From NCBI GenBank assembly GCA_035541995.1, contig DATKMG010000243.1:1-15821 (forward strand): 15,821 nucleotides of DNA, given 5' to 3'. A model generated the notes under the pieces. It was not told where the DNA came from. It did not search any database and worked only from the letters and a program-made list of their open reading frames with translations. Every line of letters begins with the position of its first letter. Position 1 is the stretch's first letter. Shown here one piece after another: positions 1 through 8,714 of the stretch. The position numbers and the translations under genes were made by a program. The stretch is from DATKMG01 sp035541995 (GTDB taxonomy: Bacteria > Acidobacteriota > Terriglobia > Versatilivoradales > Versatilivoraceae).

Positions 1-1971
1 ATTGGGATGACAGACCTTCTCCTCGACACCCCGTTATCCGATAGACAACGCCAATGCGCTGAAACTATTCGCTCTTCAGGGCAATCCCTGCTGACGATCA
101 TCAATGACATTCTGGACTTCTCCAAAATGGAAGTCGGCAAAATGCAACTGGATTGCGTCGGTTTCAGCCTGCGCAGGACAATCGAAGACGTGATTGAACT
201 CCTGTCGGATAAAGCGGAAAACAAGGGACTTGAATTGGCTTGCCTGGTTCATCCGGAGCTTGCAGACGCTTTTCGAGGGGATCCCATCCGTCTGCGCCAG
301 GTCTTGACGAACCTGGTGGCCAATGCCATCAAATTTACGGAGAAAGGAGAGGTCGTCGTGGAGGTCCGAGACCTCAGTCAACCTGGAAATAGGGGGCCAT
401 CCTCCAGTTTAGCCGGGGTGAGTATGGCTCAATTCGAAGTCCTGGTTCGATCCTGTCCATCCTCCAGCAGCTTGTTGTGGTTTTCGGTGCGAGACACAGG
501 GATTGGCATTCCTCCATTGCAGCAACAATTGATCTTTGATGCATTTTCGCAAGGGGACGGCTCAACTACACGCAAATATGGGGGGACTGGCCTGGGATTG
601 GCTATCTCGAAACAACTGATTGAGTTGTTTGGGGGGCGCATCGGCGTCACCAGTGAACCCGGCCGAGGGAGTACCTTCTGGTTCGTTTTGCCGCTGGAAA
701 AGGAAGTTTCCGAGACCGCAGTGACACGCGGAGCAGAGGCCAATCTGCACGGCCTACGCGTCCTGATCGTTGATGACAATGCCACCAACAGAACAATCCT
801 TTCTCAGCAGATCGAGGGCTTGGGCATGAGAAGCGACTCTGCGGAAGAAGGTGAGCGGGCTCTGAAGATGCTTCAGTCAGCCGTGCGCAAGGCTAAACCC
901 TATGACTTGATGCTCGTGGACTACCAAATGCCTGGGATTGATGGTCTGGAGCTTGGGCGCACGGTCAAATCTGATCCGTCACTATCCTCAATTCGAATGG
1001 TTTTATTGACTTCCTTTCGAGAAAAATGCCACGAAGAGGAAGCGCTGAGATGCGGATTTGCAGCCTACCTGGCCAAACCCATCAAACAGACAGCCTTAGT
1101 GTCCTGCCTGATCCAGCTTGTGACTCAGATCAATTCACCTTCTCACTCGAGCGCGATTTCTCAATCTATGGAACCCAAAAACGAGCCTGGCAGAGTGCTG
1201 TCTCGATCTCGGGTCTCTGTTCTTCTGGCCGAAGACAACCTGGTCAACCAACGAGTGATCTTGGGCTTGTTGACTAAGCTGGGATATCTGGTTGACGTGG
1301 TCAATAATGGCCTGGAAGCTCTCGAGGCCCTATCCAGCAAGTCTTACGCGGCGATTCTGATGGATTGTCAAATGCCCGAAATGGATGGATTTGAAACCAC
1401 ACAGTCCATCCGAGAGAGTGAAAGAAAGACCGGAAAACATGTCCCGATCATTGCCTTGACTGCCAACGCCATGCGGGGAGACCGGGAACGCTGCCTGAAT
1501 GCCGGAATGGACGGATACATCGCGAAACCCATCCGGGCTGCTGACCTGGGGGAAGTCATCGATAAGCTTATTTTGGAGAATGAAATGAATATGAATATGT
1601 CATCGCCTGACTTTTCTCTTCCGGATGTATTTGACCTGCAGGCTGCACTTGAGCGAGTCGAAGGAGACCGTGAGTTGCTTAATGAGTTGGCTGGACTGTT
1701 CGTGGAGGATTCGGCTCAACTGATGAAGGAAATTCAACAGTCAATTGATGCCTGCGATTCAAAGTCCCTCGAACGGGCTGCCCATAAACTAAAGGGTTCG
1801 GTAGGCAACTTCTGCTCCCAAAAAGGTTATGAGACGACCCTGCAATTGGAAGCGGTGGCAAGGAACGGAGATTTGAAGGCTGCCGAAGTGGCATTTAACC
1901 ACCTGGAGCTGGTGATTGGCAAGCTCAGGGATGAGTTAACTCAACTGGCTTATGGCAAAGAGTCGGCCTAA
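1..1971 (+). CDS. Hybrid sensor histidine kinase, HisKA-HATPase-REC-REC-Hpt (5' partial)
   Basis: Hybrid histidine kinase whose start lies upstream of the window. The reading frame is open from base 1, and its first residues (IGMTDLLLDTPL) are the segment that normally follows the H-box, so the phosphorylated His and any sensor domain are missing only because of the window edge. Counting from the Met codon at base 7: rest of the dimerisation helices about 1-60; ATP-binding domain with N-box near 92-116, G1 motif DTGIGIP near 163-169 and GGTGLGLAIS; receiver 1 about 253-370 (phospho-Asp D305); receiver 2 about 405-523 (D453, KPI); Hpt about 545-640 with an intact AHKLKGS motif (His593). All relay residues look competent. 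It probably passes phosphate His-Asp-His to a downstream receiver, such as the diguanylate cyclase two genes on. Its 3' end overlaps the next kinase by 20 nt, indicating one operon. The ATP-binding domain carries an extra low-complexity segment before the G1 motif. Confidence 0.95.
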   Translation: MGMTDLLLDTPLSDRQRQCAETIRSSGQSLLTIINDILDFSKMEVGKMQLDCVGFSLRRTIEDVIELLSDKAENKGLELACLVHPELADAFRGDPIRLRQVLTNLVANAIKFTEKGEVVVEVRDLSQPGNRGPSSSLAGVSMAQFEVLVRSCPSSSSLLWFSVRDTGIGIPPLQQQLIFDAFSQGDGSTTRKYGGTGLGLAISKQLIELFGGRIGVTSEPGRGSTFWFVLPLEKEVSETAVTRGAEANLHGLRVLIVDDNATNRTILSQQIEGLGMRSDSAEEGERALKMLQSAVRKAKPYDLMLVDYQMPGIDGLELGRTVKSDPSLSSIRMVLLTSFREKCHEEEALRCGFAAYLAKPIKQTALVSCLIQLVTQINSPSHSSAISQSMEPKNEPGRVLSRSRVSVLLAEDNLVNQRVILGLLTKLGYLVDVVNNGLEALEALSSKSYAAILMDCQMPEMDGFETTQSIRESERKTGKHVPIIALTANAMRGDRERCLNAGMDGYIAKPIRAADLGEVIDKLILENEMNMNMSSPDFSLPDVFDLQAALERVEGDRELLNELAGLFVEDSAQLMKEIQQSIDACDSKSLERAAHKLKGSVGNFCSQKGYETTLQLEAVARNGDLKAAEVAFNHLELVIGKLRDELTQLAYGKESA

Positions 1972-4900
1972 GTTCCGCGAATCCTCCGATGCAAAAAGGT
2001 ATGCCACACTCCTGCTGGTGGTTTTCCTGGGCGCCTTATTCTCAATCCTTGGTTACAAGATAGTACAAAACGAAGAACAAGCTAGGTTGGCCGCACTGTT
2101 TGAGAGGCGGGGCCAGGATTTCGTAAACCGCTTCCAACGCGGAATGGAATACGATCTCACCATCCTGGAGTTTTTGGGAGGGCTCTTCGATTCCTCTGAG
2201 AGCGTGGGTCCGGAAGAGTTCAGGAGATTTGTAGCCGACTTGCTCTCGCAGCACCCTGAGATTCGGATACTGGCTTGGGCGCCTCGGTCGCGAAATTCGG
2301 GCCATGCAGGGAACTCTTGCTTGCCAGATAAGACCTTTTTCCCTGCCGGTCTTCGGCCCACTCAATCAGACTCTAAGGGGGCGGTTCCGGATAGGGACGG
2401 AGACGAATTCCTCATCCGATACGTAGAGCCTGTCCAACGGCATCGAGACAAAATTGGCGCCAATCTCACCTTACTCCCCGCAAACGTGCAGGCGATGAAG
2501 TGGTCACGTCGGACTGGAAGACCTGTTTCGACTCAACCCTCGTGGCTCACTATCCAGGGAACAGACGATTTGAGATGTGCGGTCTTCTGCCCCGTCTATC
2601 GAAGGAGGCCACCTCGGAGTAATTCCAGCAACCAAAAGACAGACGTCCAAGGGTTTGTTGTCGCCTTCCTGGATCTGGACCAGCTGTTCTCTATTTCGAC
2701 CCAGGGACATGAGGAAGAAGGGCTGGAAATTGGTTTGTATGCCCGGACAACGTATGTGCAGAACGACCCCGTCTATCTACGAGCCTCCAACGCGTCCAGT
2801 ATGAGGTCTGCCAAAGTCAGCTCCCCTCTGCCTGACCAACAGCTACGCTGGGTTTCGGCGTTAGAGCGGGCTGGATGTCAGTGGACCTTGTTGATTCTCC
2901 CGAGAAGCCTCTTCATGAAGCGCGAGGGCCGCAAAATCGCCTGGATGGTTTTGATCATGGGCTTCCTGCTGACGTTAACGCTGGGCGTCTATTTGAGTGT
3001 GATCATTAACCGCCGGGTTCGAATCGAGCGATTGGTGGAAAATCGCACCGCACAACTCCTGGCGGTGAATCGACAATTGGAAGAGGAGATTTTGGAACGG
3101 CAGAAGGAACGTCAGCAACTTCGCCAGATTATCGCCAATGCCCCTGTGGCCATGGCTATGTTCGATACATCCATGCGCTACATCACTCACAGCAGGAAAT
3201 GGTTGAGCGACTATAACCTGGGTGAAAATTCCCTGGTGGGGAAGCTCCAGGAGGAAGTATTTCCGGACATCCCAGACCGATGGAGGGCGATCTATCAGAA
3301 AGCGAAGTCCGGGGAGGTCATCACCCTTCCTGAGGACGTTTTTGAGCGCGCCGACGGCACGTGTCTCTATCTACGTTGGGCGGCTCAACCGTGGTATGAG
3401 GCCCACGAGCAGATAGGGGGGATCATCGTCGCCACCGAGCGGGTGGATGACTTAGTCAAAGCTCGGGAGGCGGCCATTGAAGCCTCGCGACTTAAATCCG
3501 AGTTCCTTGCCAACATGAGCCATGAGATTCGAACTCCCATGAACGGTATCATCGGAATGACCGAGCTGGCCCTAGGCACAAGCTTGAACCCCGAACAACG
3601 AGAATACTTGGAAATGGTAAAAGCTTCGGCTGACTCTCTGCTCATGTTGATCAATGACATCCTTGATTTTTCCAAGATCGAGGCCGGTCGGCTGGAACTT
3701 GACTATATTCCGTTTAACATTCGAGATGAACTGGGAGAAGCCCTGAAAGCCCTGGCGCTCAGGGCTAATCAAAAAGGCCTGGAGTTGATATATTCTGTGG
3801 ATCCAGGGGTACCACCGATCTTGGTTGGAGATCCCGGCCGACTTCGACAAGTCCTTGTCAACCTGGTGGGAAACGCAGTTAAATTCACTGAAACGGGAGA
3901 AGTGCTGGTCCAGGTATCGCTAATTCCGACAGACCAGACGGAACGCGGCGAGGAAGAGGGTTGTTGGCTTCACCTCTTTGTTCGAGATACCGGGATTGGG
4001 ATTCCAGACTCCAGGCAACAGATCATTTTCGAAGCCTTTGCGCAAATGGACGGTTCGACCACTCGCAAGTACGGAGGAAGCGGCCTTGGATTAACCATCT
4101 CCTCGCAATTGGTCAAACTGATGCGGGGCCGGATTTGGGTTGAGAGCCAACCAGGCAAAGGCAGCACTTTTCATTTCACGGTCCGCTTCGAATTACCTAA
4201 GACCCGGGCCAGGGAAGTCGATGTCAACTTGCTGGCAAGGACCACGGGCAAGCGCGTATTAGTAGTAGATGACAATTCAACATGCTGCCAGGCACTCGAG
4301 CAAATGTTGGCAGAATTGGAAATGAAACCACTCTCCGTCACCAATGCTCGAGCAGCCATGCGCGTGACTGAGGAATCCATGCAGTCTCCTGATCCGTTTG
4401 AACTCTTCTTTCTGGATGCCCATATGCCCGGGGAGGACGGCTTTATGCTGGCGGAGCAACTGCAACAAGAGGGCCGTTTCTCCCACGGCATCATCCTGCT
4501 GCTCTCTCCGCTCAGCCAGCGTGAAGATGCCACACGGTGCATGCAGCTTGGTCTGACGGCCCATCATCTGACCAAGCCCGTGGTGCCTGGAGAATTGAGA
4601 AAGGCACTATTTCAGATCCTGGAGGCAGGGCCAGTCGAAATTCGTCCAAAGTTCCCGCAGCGTGTTTCACTTACACCCCCGTTGCAGCCAAAGGTTCGAC
4701 TGGAGCAGTTCACGCTCTGTCAAGAGGCTCCTCGGCTGCACATCCTCCTGGCGGAGGACAACCCGGTGAATCAGAGGCTAGCGCTGCGACTCCTGGAAAA
4801 ATGGGGATACAGAGTCACCATCGCCGGCAATGGACGTGAAACTCTAGCAGTCCTTGATGAACAAGACATCGATCTCATTTTGATGGACATTCAAATGCCA

Positions 4901-5548
4901 GAGATGGACGGCTTAGAAGCAACGGCCATGATTCGCGCTAAAGAACAGCAACTCCAAATTAATAAGACTACCATTTCCCGCACTTCTTCATGCTTCCAGA
5001 AGGGACGGCCGCACCGTAGGATTCCGATCGTTGCCATGACCGCGTATGCCATGAAGGGAGACCGGGAGCGGTGCCTGGCTGCAGGGATGGATGGCTATAT
5101 CTCCAAGCCAATCCAGGCTGACGAACTACGGAGAATGATCAGCCAGTTCGTCCCACGTATCGCGTTTGACGGAAGAGATGTCATGCTTGCAAGCCCATCT
5201 GCCGAAGTTATCAGGAGCGACCGGTTTTTGGACCAGTCGGGGGGGGACCGAGATTTCATGGCGGAAATCGCAGGGCTGTTTTTGGAGGGTTACCCCAAGC
5301 AGTTACAATGCATTCGTGAAGCGCTGAGACAAGGAAACCAGGAAAACCTGGAGCATTCTGTTCATGATTTTGCCGGATCTTTGGTTCCTTTTCACGCGGG
5401 CGTGGCCATCGAAGCGGCTCTGCAACTCGAAGCGATGGGTCAACGTGGGGATTTGACTCACGCCTGGGAAACCTACAAAATGCTGGAAGAGGCCGTCGCG
5501 AGCTTGAGACCGTCGTTGTTGGTATTGGGGGGAGAAACAGACCCATGA
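1952..5548 (+). CDS. Membrane hybrid histidine kinase, CHASE-PAS-HisKA-HATPase-REC-REC-Hpt
   Basis: Large (1198 aa) inner-membrane hybrid kinase. Visible order: TM1 about 18-35; CHASE-type extracytoplasmic sensor about 50-280 (the stretch with GPEEFRRFV and HPEIRILAWAPR is characteristic); TM2 about 329-351; a short coiled coil to about 388; PAS about 389-500; HisKA with H-box SHEIRTPMNGIIG (His524); HATPase_c with DTGIGIP and GGSGLGLTIS; receiver 1 (Asp822); receiver 2 (Asp979, KPI); and a C-terminal Hpt-like domain. CHASE domains sense small extracellular ligands; the ligand here is unknown. The Hpt keeps the His (H1138), but the usual HxLKG motif reads HDFAG, losing the conserved Lys. Receiver 2 carries a polar insertion of roughly 18 residues near residues 995-1015. 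The ATG at 1952 overlaps the upstream kinase by 20 nt, and the stop overlaps the diguanylate cyclase start in ATGA. The upstream kinase is a paralogue with the same catalytic core. Confidence 0.95.
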   Translation: MAKSRPKFRESSDAKRYATLLLVVFLGALFSILGYKIVQNEEQARLAALFERRGQDFVNRFQRGMEYDLTILEFLGGLFDSSESVGPEEFRRFVADLLSQHPEIRILAWAPRSRNSGHAGNSCLPDKTFFPAGLRPTQSDSKGAVPDRDGDEFLIRYVEPVQRHRDKIGANLTLLPANVQAMKWSRRTGRPVSTQPSWLTIQGTDDLRCAVFCPVYRRRPPRSNSSNQKTDVQGFVVAFLDLDQLFSISTQGHEEEGLEIGLYARTTYVQNDPVYLRASNASSMRSAKVSSPLPDQQLRWVSALERAGCQWTLLILPRSLFMKREGRKIAWMVLIMGFLLTLTLGVYLSVIINRRVRIERLVENRTAQLLAVNRQLEEEILERQKERQQLRQIIANAPVAMAMFDTSMRYITHSRKWLSDYNLGENSLVGKLQEEVFPDIPDRWRAIYQKAKSGEVITLPEDVFERADGTCLYLRWAAQPWYEAHEQIGGIIVATERVDDLVKAREAAIEASRLKSEFLANMSHEIRTPMNGIIGMTELALGTSLNPEQREYLEMVKASADSLLMLINDILDFSKIEAGRLELDYIPFNIRDELGEALKALALRANQKGLELIYSVDPGVPPILVGDPGRLRQVLVNLVGNAVKFTETGEVLVQVSLIPTDQTERGEEEGCWLHLFVRDTGIGIPDSRQQIIFEAFAQMDGSTTRKYGGSGLGLTISSQLVKLMRGRIWVESQPGKGSTFHFTVRFELPKTRAREVDVNLLARTTGKRVLVVDDNSTCCQALEQMLAELEMKPLSVTNARAAMRVTEESMQSPDPFELFFLDAHMPGEDGFMLAEQLQQEGRFSHGIILLLSPLSQREDATRCMQLGLTAHHLTKPVVPGELRKALFQILEAGPVEIRPKFPQRVSLTPPLQPKVRLEQFTLCQEAPRLHILLAEDNPVNQRLALRLLEKWGYRVTIAGNGRETLAVLDEQDIDLILMDIQMPEMDGLEATAMIRAKEQQLQINKTTISRTSSCFQKGRPHRRIPIVAMTAYAMKGDRERCLAAGMDGYISKPIQADELRRMISQFVPRIAFDGRDVMLASPSAEVIRSDRFLDQSGGDRDFMAEIAGLFLEGYPKQLQCIREALRQGNQENLEHSVHDFAGSLVPFHAGVAIEAALQLEAMGQRGDLTHAWETYKMLEEAVASLRPSLLVLGGETDP

Positions 5549-6465
5549 GGGTATTGATCGCAGATGATGATGCGGTTTCACGCCGTCTGTTGCATTCGAC
5601 CCTGGTTCGTTGGAACTACGAAGTCGTGGCCTGCATTGACGGCACCGAGGCCTGGGAGGCCCTTCAGAAGGAGGGAGCCCCGCAACTAGCCATCCTGGAT
5701 TGGATGATGCCCGGAATGGATGGAGTCCAACTTTGCCGGGAAGTGCGTAAGCGCATAAACCAGCCTTACACGTACATTCTTCTGTTAACAGCCAAGACTG
5801 AAAAAGGGGACATTGTGGCGGGAATGGAAGCAGGGGCTGACGATTACATCACCAAGCCGTTTGATGCTCAGGAATTGAAGGTGCGAGTTCGGGCCGGGCA
5901 GAGAATCTTGGATCTTCAGAATGAACTCATTCACACCCAGGAAGCCCTTCTCGTGCAGGCTACTCATGACCCGCTCACCGGTCTCTACAATCGGGGAGCC
6001 ATCCTCAAGATCCTGGAACACGAATTGGATCGCACCCGACGCCAGGCCAGCTCAGTCGGGGTTATGTTGATTGACCTCGACCACTTCAAGAATATCAATG
6101 ACACTTTGGGGCATCAGGCGGGAGATCTGGCACTGGTGCAGGCTGCCCAACTCATGCTGGAGTCCACCAGATCCTACGATTCCATCGGTCGCTACGGTGG
6201 CGAAGAATTCCTCGTGGTCGCGCCGGGTGTGGCTGCTCCCAGCATTGAATCTTTCGCCGAACGCCTCCGATTGAATCTGGCCAACCATCCCATGACACTG
6301 GGGGGAACTTCTGTGAAGGTCACGTGCAGCTTGGGGGTGGCCGTGTCAGATCAATTGGAAGAACCTCTGCTCGACAACCTCATCCGGGCCGCAGACGCAG
6401 CGCTTTATCGAGCCAAGGCGGCGGGACGCGACCGCGTAGAACTCTCAGAAAGAGTGCTGCCATAA
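5545..6465 (+). CDS. Response regulator diguanylate cyclase (REC-GGDEF)
   Basis: A 306-aa cytoplasmic response regulator with an N-terminal receiver (about 1-120; acidic pair DDD near residues 7-9, phospho-Asp D52 in LDWMMPGMDG, Lys in TKPF) and a C-terminal GGDEF domain that condenses two GTP into c-di-GMP. The active-site motif is GGEEF at 218-222, a functional variant. The upstream RSYD at 209-212 lies exactly five residues before it and fits the RxxD inhibitory I-site, so product feedback inhibition is likely. The linker text ATHDPLTGLYNRGA is classic for active cyclases. PleD has two receivers; this protein has one. The start codon overlaps the previous stop (ATGA), so it is co-translated with the two hybrid kinases and is their most likely output. 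No convincing intrinsic terminator follows. Confidence 0.96.
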   Translation: MRVLIADDDAVSRRLLHSTLVRWNYEVVACIDGTEAWEALQKEGAPQLAILDWMMPGMDGVQLCREVRKRINQPYTYILLLTAKTEKGDIVAGMEAGADDYITKPFDAQELKVRVRAGQRILDLQNELIHTQEALLVQATHDPLTGLYNRGAILKILEHELDRTRRQASSVGVMLIDLDHFKNINDTLGHQAGDLALVQAAQLMLESTRSYDSIGRYGGEEFLVVAPGVAAPSIESFAERLRLNLANHPMTLGGTSVKVTCSLGVAVSDQLEEPLLDNLIRAADAALYRAKAAGRDRVELSERVLP

Positions 6466-6468
6466 GCT

Positions 6469-6499
6469 ACCGCAGAGCCGCGGAGACGCAGAGAAAAAT
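6469..6499 (+). repeat. Left arm of 31-nt inverted repeat
   Basis: It begins accgcagagccgcggagacg and lies 3 nt after the diguanylate cyclase stop codon. Its reverse complement matches 6801-6831 at 28 of 31 positions, by direct base-by-base comparison. The cgcagag wording resembles a widespread family of short intergenic repeats (from memory, not searched). Confidence 0.8.
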
Positions 6500-6800
6500 C
6501 CCGAACACCAAATTTGCGAATTGACACCTATGCGCTGAAGAAAAAGGTGGTTCGACCACTTAGCTCAGAATTCTCGCCACCAAGGCCCAAAGAAAAAGCA
6601 TAAGAGCCTCGCCTGCCGGAAATTGCGGCGGATATGACCTCGGGTCGTTCAACCACTCTGAAAGAGTGTGACAAGAGTGGGAATACAGGCAGACCGGGTT
6701 AGATCTGCATCATTAGGCTTGTCTTGGTGCCTCTCTGCCTTTGGTGTGAGAAGTGCCCACTAAGTTCCTCAGCATTCATATGCGGGCCTCTGTGCTCGAG

Positions 6801-6831
6801 ATTCTTCTCTGCGACTCCTCGGCTCTGCGGT
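6801..6831 (-). repeat. Right arm of 31-nt inverted repeat
   Basis: Read on the minus strand, it begins accgcagagccgaggagtcg and differs from the left arm at only three positions. The two arms enclose about 300 nt. No target-site duplication is evident next to the arms, so a mobile origin is possible but not shown. Confidence 0.8.
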
Positions 6832-6886
6832 TGGGTTTTGGCCAATCCCGAACGTGGCATTCTGTCTTCGCGCCGAGATATCCAAC

Positions 6887-7714
6887 CTAGTCTTGGACCG
6901 GCTGCGCGTGCCACCATCGGAAAAAGTGGTGAACTGGACCTTTCCCCTGGCCGACAGGAAAGGAAGCTCGCAACGCCCCTGTCAGAAACTCGCGAGCTTG
7001 CCTGACGGCTGGCAATGGATCGTAGCCCCTCGCCATGCCCGCAGCGATAGCTGAGGAGTACGTACAGCCGGTGCCGTGAGTATGGGGAGTAGCCACGAAC
7101 GGTCCTTCGATAGTCCGGATCTCTTTCCCATCATAGAAAAGGTCCACGACTTGGCTCTCCCGGCCTGTCCCGACAGGGCGATGTCCGCCTTTCAATACCA
7201 CTATACGTGCCCCAAGGTTCCTGATTGCTTTGCAGGCCTCAAACAAGTCTGCATCATTCTGAAGCGTCTTCCCAACCAGGACTTCTGCCTCTGGGATATT
7301 TGGGGTTATAACAGTTGACAGGGGGATGAGTTCCTGGCGGAGCACTGCAATGGCTTCTGCTGCCAAGAGCGAATCTCCACTTTTGGCAATCATCACGGGA
7401 TCCAGGACCACTGGAACTGACTCGTAGGCACGCAGCAACGCAGCCACCGTGCGAGTAATCCGGGAGTTACTGAGCATCCCGATCTTGATTGCTTGAGGTC
7501 GAATGTCAGTAAGAACAGCGATAATTTGCTTTTCGACCATCTCAGGGGACACGTCCAGAATGCCAGTCACTCGGCAGGTATTTTGAGCGGTGATTGAAGT
7601 TACGACCGAACACCCGTACACGCCGAATGCTGCGAACGTTTTCAAGTCGGCCTGAATTCCGGCGCCGCCTCCCGAGTCAGAGCCGGCAATCGTTAATGCT
7701 TTAATGATCTGCAT
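6887..7714 (-). CDS. thiD: Hydroxymethylpyrimidine/phosphomethylpyrimidine kinase
   Basis: A 275-aa ribokinase-fold enzyme that phosphorylates HMP and HMP-P to give HMP-PP, the pyrimidine half of thiamine. The cytoplasmic protein shows the family text almost throughout: N-terminal AGSDSGGGAGIQADLKTF (substrate binding), TDIRPQAIKIGML, VVLDPVMIAKSGD, ITPNIPEAEVL, VLKGGH, and HGTGCT with the catalytic Cys at 217, ending in GPVHHFFRWW as in E. coli ThiD. The length is normal for the family. The ATG at 7714 is preceded by a GAGG ribosome-binding site about 4 nt upstream. The SDR gene lies 72 nt upstream on the same strand, so the two may be co-transcribed. No TPP riboswitch is recognisable in the 72-nt gap. 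No other thiamine gene is present in the window. Confidence 0.97.
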   Translation of the reverse strand: MQIIKALTIAGSDSGGGAGIQADLKTFAAFGVYGCSVVTSITAQNTCRVTGILDVSPEMVEKQIIAVLTDIRPQAIKIGMLSNSRITRTVAALLRAYESVPVVLDPVMIAKSGDSLLAAEAIAVLRQELIPLSTVITPNIPEAEVLVGKTLQNDADLFEACKAIRNLGARIVVLKGGHRPVGTGRESQVVDLFYDGKEIRTIEGPFVATPHTHGTGCTYSSAIAAGMARGYDPLPAVRQAREFLTGALRASFPVGQGKGPVHHFFRWWHAQPVQD

Positions 7715-7786
7715 CCCACCTCGAGTTCGAACGAGACTATCTTTTCGGTGATGGCAAGATTGAATTGTCGCGCAAAGGCAACGGGG

Positions 7787-8698
7787 TTAACCATGCCTTA
7801 GAAGATGGCGCAAGGCTCCTTCCAGGTGCGGGTAGAGAAAAGAATAGCCATTTTCCAGAAGCTTCGAAGGTCGCACCCGGGCTCCCTTTAGTAAGAGCTC
7901 GTCGGCCATTTCGCCCAAAGCTAGCCGAGCCGCGAAGGCGGGCAGTGGGGCGAATGTGGGGCGAGAAATGGCGCGACCTAGCGCCTTAGTAAATTGAGAA
8001 TTGGTGACAGGATTAGGGCCAGTTACATTCACAGCGCCGGAGAGCTCTGCATGCTCAAGAAGATGTCGCAAGGCCCCCAAAACATCATCCATGGCAATCC
8101 AGCTTTGGTACTGCCGTCCACTCCCAATTCGGCCACCGAGGCCCAGGCGAAAGGGAGTCAACATTCTCGCCAGCACCCCCCCAGAAGGAGCAAGGACCAT
8201 CCCGAAACGCATGTGGACTACTCGAATCCCTCTTTGAGCGGCAGCGGTCGTAGCTGCTTCCCATTGCCTGACCAGATCGGCAAGAAAGCCCTTTCCGGGT
8301 GAAGACCCTTCGTCAATCCACTCTTCCCTCCCATCATCGTAATAACCGACTGCGGAGGCTGAAAGCAGAACCTTGGGAGGACGCATTAGTCGAGCAAGAC
8401 TTCCCGAAAGCAATTGTGTTCCTGTTATACGACTATCAACGAGTCTCTGCTTTTGAGCCTGAGTCCAGCGGCGAGCGCCGATATTTTCGCCGGCCAGGTG
8501 GATCACTGCATCAAGCCCCTCCAGGCGCGACTCTTCGATGATACCTGCCTTGGGATCCCAAGCTATGTCCCCGGTTAGACCCGCCTCCGATGGCGAACTC
8601 GGGCGAACTAGGCGTACGACTTCATCACCTCCGCCAATGAGGAAGGCAATCGCCGCCGAACCGATCAATCCGCTGGACCCCGTGATCAGTACCTTCAT
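7787..8698 (-). CDS. TIGR01777-family SDR / NAD-dependent epimerase-like protein (YfcH-like)
   Basis: A 303-aa extended short-chain dehydrogenase. The N-terminal MKVLITGSSGLIG holds the Rossmann GxxGxxG (residues 7-13). DAVIHLAGENI, SASAVGYYDDG and the C-terminal DUF1731-like part (TGPNPVTNSQFTKALGRA, then GEMADELLLKGARVRPSKL) are diagnostic of the TIGR01777 group that includes E. coli YfcH. The substrate of this family is not established, so only NAD(P)-dependent sugar or cell-division-related roles have been suggested. The ATG at 8698 has only a weak ribosome-binding site (aaggcaag). A 7-bp hairpin lies just upstream at 8715-8737. The gene is followed by thiD on the same strand after 72 nt. 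Confidence 0.93.
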   Translation of the reverse strand: MKVLITGSSGLIGSAAIAFLIGGGDEVVRLVRPSSPSEAGLTGDIAWDPKAGIIEESRLEGLDAVIHLAGENIGARRWTQAQKQRLVDSRITGTQLLSGSLARLMRPPKVLLSASAVGYYDDGREEWIDEGSSPGKGFLADLVRQWEAATTAAAQRGIRVVHMRFGMVLAPSGGVLARMLTPFRLGLGGRIGSGRQYQSWIAMDDVLGALRHLLEHAELSGAVNVTGPNPVTNSQFTKALGRAISRPTFAPLPAFAARLALGEMADELLLKGARVRPSKLLENGYSFLYPHLEGALRHLLRHG

Positions 8699-8714
8699 GG
8701 AACTTGCCTTTGAT

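Larger units (their letters stand above)
6466..6886. other. Intergenic region between convergent genes
   Basis: About 420 nt between the stop of the diguanylate cyclase and the stop of thiD on the opposite strand. I see no credible gene here. The short open frames have no domain character and overlap thiD or the repeat. The region holds an inverted repeat pair (6469-6499 and 6801-6831) and degenerate internal phrases such as caccaaggcccaaag, with a related phrase on the other strand near 6725-6750. A small hairpin lies at about 6546-6556 (gtggt, tcg, accac) but has no following T-run, so no terminator can be called. Confidence 0.7.

Noticed and set aside
7715..7786. TPP riboswitch upstream of thiD
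   Set aside because: The 72-nt gap is too short, and no THI-box core was recognised.
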